A stretch of 64,000 bases of DNA from Owenia fusiformis. Taxonomy: Eukaryota > Annelida > Polychaeta > Sabellida > Oweniidae. The notes under the pieces were generated by a model, which searched no databases, had not been told where the DNA came from, and saw only the letters and a program-made list of their open reading frames with translations. Where the stretch lies: NCBI GenBank assembly GCA_903813345.2, contig CAIIXF020000009.1:1676001-1740000 (forward strand), in the 5' to 3' direction. Every line of letters starts with the position of its first letter. Position 1 is the stretch's first letter. The translations under genes and the position numbers were made by a program. Positions 46,109 through 57,300 of this stretch are shown in pieces.

Positions 46109-47516
46109 GTGCAGTCAGTTAGGTCAATAAAACCATAGAATTGCACAAGCTATATATAAAGCACCATTTTTTGACCAAAGTATATTTGGTACATATATTT
46201 TTGATATCTAACGAAGTTGTGTTGAAAAGTCCTACCAGTTGATGATAGCAGGCTTCGAACATTTTGCACATTTACAAAAGACCCCCTGCAAAACAGTTCT
46301 AAAGTAATAAAGCCCATTTTCCTAGTTTCTTACAATAACATGATTATCTTCAAAATCAGAGGGGTTGTTTTTTATTTTGCCTTGTTCCAAAGATATTGGC
46401 ATTTGAATTTTGGAAAATCCCCATTGACTACCATTATAAACCGCTATCAATATGGTTTTTATTAAAGTGTCCCTTTCTCAAAAAGTCTACTATGAAATTT
46501 TCTAATATCGTAGATTTCTAGAGTTAATATATTGACTTAAAAGAAATCAAACAGGCACATTTCTAAACATTTCTTATATTTAATGTATTTTAGCCGTGAA
46601 GTTGTATAAAAAACTATATATTTTTTTAATTTTTTTATTGTTATTTATGATAATATATTCTGAATTAAAGATATATCAATGTTGTTACATTTTGTATGCA
46701 TTATCTAAGTCCACATTTACACAAATGCAACTAAAATAAATTATTTTATAATCAACATTATTCCACCCTAAGTGCTTTATATGATTGTATAATAGCATTG
46801 TATAACTGTAATATAAATCCAACACCCATCGTATACAACTCTTGAGAAAGATTATACAACTCCTGGAGAGCGTATACAACTCCCAGACAGCGTATACAAC
46901 TCTTCGACTTTTTATAAAGCACTTAGGGTGGGATAATAAGATCATATAATGGTTGATTCTGTATATCGCTATACTCTCGTGAGTATATGCTATATTCACT
47001 CGTTCCGTTCGGTCACTCGTGAATATATCATAATATACTCACTTGAGTACAAACACTATAAAAACTATATTGAGCCCCATGTTAATTTATCAATCTTCAA
47101 AAGGCACCCTGCAGAACAGTTCTAGAGAAATAAAGCCCTTATTCCTAGCATTTTACAATAACATGATTATCTCCAAAATAAGAAGGGTTGTTTTTTCTTT
47201 TGCCTAGTTCCAAAGATATTTAAGTTTGAATTTTGGAGAAATCCCCATTGACTGCCATTATAAAGCGCTATCAATATGGTTTTATTAAAGTGTCCCTTTC
47301 TCAAAAAGTCTACTATGAAATTTTCTAATATTGTAGATTTCTATAGTTGATATATTGACTTAAAATAAATCAAACAGGCACATTTCTAAAAATTTCTTAT
47401 TTTTAATATATTTAGCTGTGAAGTTGTATATCAAAAATATATGTATTAATGATACATCTGTCAAAAAACGGTGCTTTATATATAGCATGTGGAATTAAAA
47501 ACCTAACTGACTGCAC
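46109..47516. mobile_element. Middle nested element with inverted ends and internal direct repeats
   Basis: Ends are GTGCAGTCAGTTAGGT and its complement, with TA on both sides; the inverted arms run about 60 bases (both contain 'gctatatataaagcacc' or its complement). Inside, 46266-46620 and 47096-47440 are direct repeats at roughly 90 percent identity. Their order is arm - repeat - middle - repeat - arm, an LTR-like layout in a DNA-type element. Confidence 0.7.
46757..46937. mobile_element. Innermost MITE with short tandem repeats
   Basis: Ends 'ccaccctaagtgctttata' and its complement. Between them are four units of about 20 bases with the core 'gtatacaactc'. Lies between the two direct repeats of the middle element. 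Confidence 0.65.
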
Positions 47517-47731
47517 TAATATGATTTTGTCACACTGTTGATTTTCCATAAATTGGACACATGCTAGCATCATCCATGATATCACATAATCTAATTTGTG
47601 TAAGCCAACTTGATATCATATTATCATCCAAAGATTCTAGGTAATGCACAAGTCATACAAATCGGGTTAGTAGATTGGGTATTTAGGAAATTATAACACT
47701 TTTAGAACGTTCTGTTTTGGAGTCACCCTGT

Positions 47732-48258
47732 ATTTTTACAAGCACCGACTTAGGATTGGCAAGGAAACCATACGTTAAAATAACAAGACGGCATAACTGG
47801 TACAACTAAGAACGAACAGGGTTGGGGTGGGAAGGAAATTCAGATAGAATCTTTCAAACAAATTCAAACAAAGTCCTATAGAAACCTACAGTATAGTATT
47901 CACTGTCTTGCAACCTATCACTGCATAGCCCCACTTTTTAAACAAGCTTATGAGTAACTACATTCACTTGACGCTAGATGTCACTTTGAATAGTAATCTG
48001 ATTTAATCGTACTCGACTTCAGGCCGATATTACTATTGATTTAAAACTGAAAGACCAATCAAATCCTGTTTGACCTGTTAAATCATGTATGACTACCGCT
48101 TTTGAAACATAATTGGGTAAACCTAATTCAATTTACAACTGCTCAAAGGTGATGTCCAAATCGAACTAAAGTTTTGAGTTAGATAGTCAGCGTCTCAGTT
48201 GGTCGACGGCCCAAAATTTTGACTTAAGATATAGGACGTTTGAAAGATTTCATTAAAA
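47732..48258. promoter_or_regulatory. Upstream region of the HPGD-like gene (promoter and 5'UTR presumed)
   Basis: No exon is seen before the start at 48259. The interval must hold the 5'UTR and probably the promoter, but I could not place a TATA box or initiator reliably. Confidence 0.3.
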
Positions 48259-48351
48259 ATGAAAATTGATGGAAGCGTTGCAGTTGTGACTGGGGGAGCC
48301 CAAGGAGTTGGCAAAGCTATCGTAGAGGCTCTGCTGCAGAGAGGTGCAAAT
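48259..48351 (+). CDS. HPGD: HPGD-like exon 1
   Basis: ATG at 48259, 31 codons, donor GCAAAT|GTAAGT, phase 0. Carries the first strand and the glycine motif TGGAQGVG. Confidence 0.9.
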
Positions 48352-51300
48352 GTAAGTTTATATTTGAATTGATCGTAAAACTGACCATCATTTATAGAGT
48401 TATGAAGGGATTCATGATTTGAACCTAATATTCAATGAGTATAATTTTAAGGACGAGCCTCCAACTTATAAAACGAGGATGGTAGCCCAAATTCAACGTT
48501 TCACATTCCATAAACGAGTGCATTTAATCACACAAAATTGATTGAGCAACAGTAACATTTTAAATGTTTGGAACTACTTTGAATTTAAAAAATAAGCAAT
48601 CAAAGGACCATATTGAAACAGTATATGTAAAAATAGAAACATTTATACAGTTTTGTATATTTTATTTTTTTTTGTAGTTTAGCTATCATATCTGTGGCCT
48701 CTTATATTTTGATGCTTCTCTGCCATGTTATTTTTGAAAAAATAGCATGGCTGAAACTCCATAAAGCTAAGTTCACACCAACGGCGCATCGATGGCGCTT
48801 TAAAGCGCCGTTCGAAGCGGATTTGCACGCCGCTTTAAAGGACCATCAAAGCGCTGGTGTGAACTAAGCTTTAATTACAAAAAAGCCACAGCTTTGCTAC
48901 ACATTATACATAACTATCTGGAATATACAAAAGTTAGGACATTCGGAGCAAATGTGACCAAGGCATTAAGTTAAGTTCACACCAAGGGCGCCTTGATGGC
49001 GCTTTAAAGCGGCGTGCACGGCGCTTTAAAGAGGGCTATCAAAGCGCCGTTGGTGTGAACTTATCTTAACTGCAATTTTATTTTTATAAAAAATGACATT
49101 TCAGCGTACACAATCCCTAGTCCGTTACAAATATCATTAACCGAAGAGGGTGTAACGGTCTTCACTTTACAGTTGGGAACAAAACTAATGACACATGGAT
49201 TTGCTGAAGTAAGGATTTCCCATGTTAAAAATAAGAGAATTTTCAAGAGGTCAAACATCAGTGGATGACAGTATACAAAATGTAAAATATACAAAGAATA
49301 GGTATCGATATGGTGAATTGAATTCAACAATGTTTTTCTCTTAAACCAATTATTGAAAACATTCTGTAAAAACACTGTCCTTTATTTTATGTTGACTGTT
49401 TGACAACAATTTAATTCAAAAAATATATATATATATATTTTATATAACTGTTTTTGTTAACATTTTTTTTGTTTTTTTAGTGCAATTGTTTTTGTTCCTT
49501 TCTGAATGAAATAAAATGTAATGTCTTCCCGAAGCTTGTTGGAACAAAATATAATATATATAATATTTTCTTGGACCTCTCAATATTATTGTTATACAGA
49601 GGAAATGTTGGTTGATTTAACAAAAAGTATGCAAAAACTTAAAACAAAACCCCCCAAAATAGATAAAACTGAAGATAAACCTTTTATTTCATTAACAAGA
49701 TACTTTTTTAAAATCAACCAAACTTTCCTTTGTACAATTACAATATTTAGAGACCTAAACACGTTATGTTTATGTCGTTTTGTTCCAATGAGGTTCGAAT
49801 AGATGTTTCATTTTCTTCCGAACATTATGATACCAATAACAAAATGAGTGGCTGATGTGTTTTCTAAAACGATATAGAAAAAATCATTTATATATATTTC
49901 AAATTATAATGTTACCATCCCAAAGATTATCATTAAATTTACGATGTGTAAAAACTTCAGATTGTTTTGATGACTGGTTTAAGAAAAATGCGTGTCCAAA
50001 AAATTCACCATATCGATATCATTCCTTTTAAGAGATATGTATGTAGCCAATATTTGAGACTATGGAGCTTTCAAAACACCATGGTTTGGATATGGTGATA
50101 GAAAATCCACCTGTCATTTATTTTGTTCTAAACTGTATGTAGCCTATATATCGAGATACTGAGTATGCTATTAAATCGTTAGGTCAGGATTAGAAAAACT
50201 AGGTTATCTTTGCATTTTTACAACTTGTTTAAATTTTGACAAAAAATCGGAATACCAATTCTAGTATACATGTAGATCTTACTTGGACGAACTAAAATCG
50301 AATTCGAACACATTTTGTCCGCATTTTGATGATTCTAACTCCAGTTGTCGACCAGTGATAATAAGGCACATGGGGAAAAATGAAGGGGTTTATTCCTGTT
50401 CTGGATTAAGTGATGGGACCTGGCTGATTTAAATGTTATCTAAGTAATGACACCATAATTACAGTTTTTACAGTTTTAAATGATGGCTCGGGTGAATCCT
50501 AGATGATGGTAATACATCGTCGGTTGCCACGCTCAATCACAGTCATAAGCCTAGTAGTAAGTTTGGTGAAGTGAGACGAAACAGCAAGCCATTTACGTTA
50601 TGAAAAACTTGGCAAATACAACAAAAATGTGTAGCCAGAAACATCGAAAATATAAGATTTAATGTATTATAGTTTAGTTTTAGTTTATTTATTTATTTAT
50701 AGTGGTCAGGCTTACAATTCAATTATAAAACATAAAACAATTAACTACAATTTTAACGTGCCCACCTCTGGCTTATTAACCAATGTTAACAATAAGAAAT
50801 ACAAAATTAATACACGAAAATCAATATCACAGGTTGTAAATGAATTGCCTTCTCCGCACAAAAGCCATCTTAATAAATTTAAGAAATTAAGAAATTCAAT
50901 TAAACTATAGCCATGAGTATTCACAACATTGTCCAGACAACTCCTTCCATCAACTTCATCAATGCCATCTGTTGAATCCATCACATTTCCAATTCTGACA
51001 TTGAAATCACCACAAATGAATATAGCATCACTTTCACTGCTGTATAAATACACCATTGATAATAAGTGGTTGTAAAATGAGAATGGAAGAGGAATTAGAA
51101 GTATCAAATTAAAAAAGATAATAATCTTTAGCAATAACCTGGTGACAAAATCAAGAACCTGATGACAGAGGCAACATAGGCAATTTAATTGATCAGTTCA
51201 ATGGACACTTTTTGACGTTTGACATAATTAACGAAGTTGGAGTTAGCAACTTGGCACAGAACTAAATCACTTTAATATCCGCCCCTCGATATAAACCCTA

Positions 51301-54300
51301 CTTTAGCAACAAACGTAAACCATACGTTTTCAATTGTTACGATCATTTTGCTCTGGTCACACCTCATTGCTTAAATACTATAGTTAACAAGGAAAGTAAA
51401 TCAAATAAAAAACAATTTTATGTTAACTTCCATATGGATTTTTTTATAAATAGATTGCACAGTTTTTAAACTGTCTATTAACTTTTGCAATATTTTCAAA
51501 ACAAACGTCAAATATCACTTTAATATTGTGAGCAAAAAATTACTAAATGATACGATTAAAGTACATGCTAGTAGATGAGTTTATTGTTCCACAGGCACGA
51601 GGGATAGGGAATTTTTTAAACAGTATATGCTTCCCTCTTTTCACGAACATTTAGCTTAGATTTTACAATTAAATTGTATTTATTAAACAGGTCTGCATCG
51701 CTGACATAAATAAGGCAATTGGAGAAGTAACTGTAAAGGAACTCGCTGAAGCATATGGTGATAAGATATTCTTTAAAGAATGTGATGTGACGAAGGATGC
51801 TGATATTAGAGGTTCGTATAATCATATTGCAATGGTTGACTTAGTTTGATATTCGGACATGGTAAATGTGTCATCGCACTTATTGAACTAGTTAGAGTAA
51901 GTCAATGTGAACTTACGAAATAAATGTACAGCACAGAATATCAGGTTTTAATATTTTAGCTTTGTTTGGTGCTGTACAAGAGACAACTGGCAGAGCTGTC
52001 GACATACTGGTGAACAATGCAGGAATTCTCCGAGAGAAATACTTTGCATCTACCGTGGCAATTAATCTGGTATGTCCCAATGAGTAAGCGACAATGTTTT
52101 GAATGTAGCATTAGTCCGTATGGTGTTTTCCCATATGACTAACAAAGATACGGCCATCTTTACCCCATGCAAGGTATAGAGATTATCCTACATGAGGTTC
52201 AGGATATTTGGATTATCCCGAGGCCAATATAAATATATTGGCCAAGGGATAATCCAAATATCCTGAACCGACTATAGGATGATCTATCTATCCCATACCA
52301 ATCACACTGTTCAATTGGCCACAGTTCAGAAACTTTGCAACCAACCGTGGAATTATTTAAAAATATTCATGTCCAGTTTTGTATTCTTGTCCGTAGCCGG
52401 ATTTTCTTGTTCAAATCTTTGATTATTAATGGGGCATACTGCTCCTTCCCTTCTTTAAAGCATCAAACAGATCGCGATTGTCTGCGTTTTTCTCCATTGT
52501 CATTTACAGTATGCGAACGTTACAAAAAGAACCAATACGGGAACAGCGATTATGACGTACTCGGAGCGGGACGTAAAGCTATTTATTCCATAGTTAGCAT
52601 GATATTCATGGGATAAAAAGACAAAATAAAAACGGTATTTTTGTAATCAGTGGTAAAATATGATATTTTTGACAAATTTTCGCTTAACCATAGCATACGG
52701 TGTTTAGGCCATGACATACGGCGCCGTATGCTATGAATTATGGATTTTTGCTACTTCAGACTCAAAACGAGGCTAAGTGTCAACACCGCCGGATCGTTTG
52801 GAAAATTCGAAAATTCACTTCCGACGATTATGATGTTGACTTTAACTATGGAATAAAAAGCACATCCTATGATTTACTCGTGATATGATTTTAATCCACT
52901 CATGGATATTTTAGTGCAATTGTTTTTGTTCCCTTCTACCAATTCTTGAGAATGAAATAAAATGTCTTTCCGAACCTTGTTGGAACAAAATAGCACATAC
53001 AACATTTTCTTAGACCTCTCAATATTATAGTTATACAAACAACATTCTGGTTGATTTTACAAATAGTGCAGATATCATATCCATTCGTGGATAAAAATCA
53101 TATCACTCATAAATCATAGGATATCCTCTATATCTGCCCGCCGATGAAAATATAAGTCTCTACAAAACCGGCTTTATGTATCTGTTACACGTCCAAGTAT
53201 GGGATAAATTGCCATCACACGTGCAAGATAAGATTTACTTGGACACTGGTTTATAAACATCGACAACATAGCAACAGATACACCGTTGATATGAGTACCT
53301 ATACTCGTTCTACAAATATAAGCTGTGACGTCATAACAATGGAGCATTGTTGCCATGCGTATCTATGTATTTTCTACAATATTTTTATGACGTCATAACA
53401 ATTGAAAGATGGAGTTCCGTTAATTTGAAGCTATTTTACACTCAGTTTTACCATAAAAAGGTAAAATATCGCATAATAGAAGAGTCATATGAAAAAAAAA
53501 ACGTTCCTGTCCTCTTTCCTTTGCAATATCGTCCATTCTTGACTCACTTTGATAATGTTCCTTTATCTCGTCTTCGACTCAAAGCTCATTAAGAATGGAC
53601 GATCTTGCAAGGTACTACTACTAATACAAGAACCTATCTTTATGAATTCGTTCTTTATGAATTATCACCCCCCGTTGGATATGTCAACCTAGGCGAAGAC
53701 GGTGTATTCTAGAGGTCGTGAGATCGTGCACGCTTTCCCCGTAATGTCGTTCATTCTTTAGATGGAATTATATGAGGGCTATCCAAAAAGTTTGAGCATT
53801 CTATCATTTTTTAATACTTTGTTCACTAAAATGTGTCATATTACAACAAACATTTGCAACTGCCTGTATCCTCTAGGTTACCAGAACAACACTTTGAATA
53901 ATCTTGTAAATTAGGCCTTTAATTTGTTTCATAAAATTAGATACAATCCATGTTAAAGCAATAATATCAAGCTGTTGGAAGACCCTCGTATACTTGTGCA
54001 TTTTTCAATTGTGTCAACTTTACATAACAATATTTGAGTTCTAAACTGATTATTTATTCATGACGTAATCCAATGTATAAATTACACTGGACGAAATGAT
54101 TACACAGTACATCAACTTATTCCCGGGGAACTCTCACCTGTATGGAGCATATACATATATATCAATAATATGACATCTCCCCTTTTTAAGTATGTGTGAA
54201 AACTCAAGAGTCTATCAAGCATGAATAATACAAAAGCACATTTATATAAACACAGTTGAACAGTCTTTATATCAATGCATCGCACTGCATAATATGCTGT

Positions 54301-57300
54301 AGTGTCAAGTCACTCTGAAGTATAATAAACATATCGATGATTAAAATGCAACACACTGCATTATGTCAAATCATATTTCAAATGCAACATACTGCATTAT
54401 ATCAAATCATAACTCTTAATCTGAAGCATGTTCATCATAACATAATGTCAATCAATTAGCATATCTGGCTGGTTTGTTAACCTCTAGTCCTGACTTTGAT
54501 CTAGTCTGAATGACTCTCTGAGTAGGTACTGTATTATGTCTGGGTGACATAGTGGTACTGGGAACAGTATACTGTGCACTATCTTTAGTGTCACGATACA
54601 CACTTGTATTGTTTTGACTATCCATAGACACATCTACAGGTTTGTGAACTACTGGACTTGATATACCAATCTGTTCTGATGGACCCTGATTTGTGTCACT
54701 GTTATGTAAAATTGGTTTTGACTTACAAAATTTGTAAATCAGATTATCATCATTATGTGGACTTGGACTTCTGGATCTGTGGTATAAGACTGGTTTGGGA
54801 CTAAATGTACTGGCACTTCTGACCATAGGACCATTTACACTGGGACTTTTATTACTGGGACTTGGAATTGCCATTATGTGACGCCTGTTACGTCTGTAAG
54901 TTCCCTTAGGAGTCTCAACAATATATGACCTAGGTGAACTATGTTTACATTTGACAACACCTCTTGTTTTCCATCCCTTTTCCTGGTCAGTTTTCAATAA
55001 AACTTGTGAACCCGGTACTAGTTCAGTCAAAGGTCTCACTCCATGATGTTTGTCATAATTGGTTTTGTACATATTCTTAGCAGTCTTGTCATTTAAGGCA
55101 ACCTATCTGAGATTGGGCCATTTCGGGTTGAGATTGCTAGGCAGTGTAGGGACTGTAGATTTGATTTGCCTACCCATAAGCAATTGAGCTGGCGATGCTC
55201 CAGTCGCAAGTGAGGCGTAGCGCGATAAGTTAATAAAGCTAGGTAAGGATCTTCCTGACACAAAATACGCTTCAAAATCTGGACTCCCCTCTCAACCTGA
55301 CCATTTGCCTGACTAAAATGTGGACTACTTGTACAGTGAATAAAATTGTACCTTTCCGCAAATTCTTTGAACTCTGCACTGGTAAATTGCGGACCGTTAT
55401 CTGAAATGCATGTTTCACAAACACCGAATCTTGCAAAAATAATCTTCAATCTGTCTATGACACTTTTTGCAGTTGTGTTTTTGTTCATTTTAGCAATTTC
55501 CGGATAACGCAAAAAATAATCTACCACTACTAGCCAGTGGCAATTTTCATACTCACATAAATCCACAGCTATCTTGGACCATGGACGCTTGGGAAGAACT
55601 GTAGGCATCAAAGGTTCCTTCCTCTGTGTACTTTTGATTGATTGGCAATGTTCACATTTTTCTATCATGACTTTTATTTGTGAGCTCATACCTGGCCACC
55701 AAACTGATTGATTGGCTCTACTCCGGCATTTTGTAATACCAAGGTGACCATCATGAATTCTACTCAAAATCAAGTTTTGCATACCTACTGGTACGACCAC
55801 TCTATTTCCATGAGTTATTAAACCATTGTATAGGCTCAAAGCACTCAGCTCGGGGAAAAATGGCTTAACAACCGGGGGAACGGACTTGATATTTTCTGGC
55901 CATCCATGCGTTACATAATCACGCACACGCAGTAATACAATGTCTACATCTGTTTCTACTCTGATTTTCTCAAGCAAGTAATACGCAATCGGTCTAGCAC
56001 TATCGATCGACGCGAGATACTGCTCTATATCTTCTAGAGACGTATCAAGAGATTTACCTACCTCTATTGGATCCCGACTAAGCATATCTGCCACATGCAT
56101 GTCCTTACCTGGAACATATCTAGCAACTGCATTGAAACGCATCAGCCTGATCAACAATCTTTGACATCTAATCGGTACTCTGTCTAAGTCTTTGATATTA
56201 ATCAATGGTACTAAGGGCTTGTGATCTGTCAATACTTCAAATCGATCAAGACCAATGAGAAACCGTTCAAAATGTTCAGTTGCCCATACCGACGCGAGGC
56301 ATTCTTTTTCTATCTGTGCGTACTTTTTCTCACTATCATTAAGACTTCTCGAAGCGTAACAGACTGGCTTGAGGCCATTTGAATGTTCCTGAAACAAACA
56401 TACCATACCATAACTACTGTACTACTGTCCGCACTCACAATTGTAGGTTTATTCGGATCATAGAATGCTAACACGGGCGCACGGGTGACCAATTCCTTAA
56501 TTTTGTCAAAGGATTCCTGCTGGGCCAACTCCCATGTGAAACTTACCTCTTTCCGCAGTAGCGCATACAATGGGGCAGCTATCGTAGCCATACCCGGGAT
56601 AAACTTTGCAAGATAATTGGCTGTACCCAGAAATCTCCGTAATTCTGTGACATTTGTAGGTACAGTGAGCTTCAGTATAGCTTGCACATTGCTATCTGAC
56701 GGACTAATTCCATCTTTCGTAACTGTATGTCCGAAGAAAGTAACGCGCGACTGACGGAATTTACATTTCTTCTTATTAAGCTTGTTTCTTACCTTCTTGA
56801 GTGTCTGCATAACACGTTCCAAACGCCCGTCATGTTCAGCTTTGTCCTTGCCATGGATTATCAAATCATCTATGATATTTTCAACACCTTCATGGTTCTC
56901 CAAAATTCCGGCCATTACACGCTGATACAACTCACTCGCGAATGAAAGTCCAAACGGAACGCGGTTGAATTTATATCAACCAAATGGGGTCATGAAAGTT
57001 GTTAAACATGAACTTTCTTCATCTAACACTAATCCCCAAAAACTATTGGACGCATCTAGAGTTGTAAACACTGTAGAGCCCTGCATTTTGTGAAACAAAT
57101 CCTCAGCAGAAGGCAACATGAATTTTTCATTTTTCACAGATTTATTCAAATTTCTGAGATCTACACATATTCTAGGTTGTGGATCTGACTTCTTCTCAAC
57201 AACAACCATAGGGACACACCATTCTGTTGGCTTTGTTACTCTTGAAATGACACCCAAATTCTCAAGTTTTTTCAATTTATCTTGTACGCGTGGCATCATA

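Larger units (their letters stand above)
45437..47730. mobile_element. Outer TA-flanked inverted-repeat element (2.3 kb)
   Basis: Left end CAGGGTGACTCC and right end GGAGTCACCCTG, each flanked by TA. The inverted similarity is about 25-30 bases. It contains a second complete element (46109-47516). No transposase frame. Confidence 0.7.
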
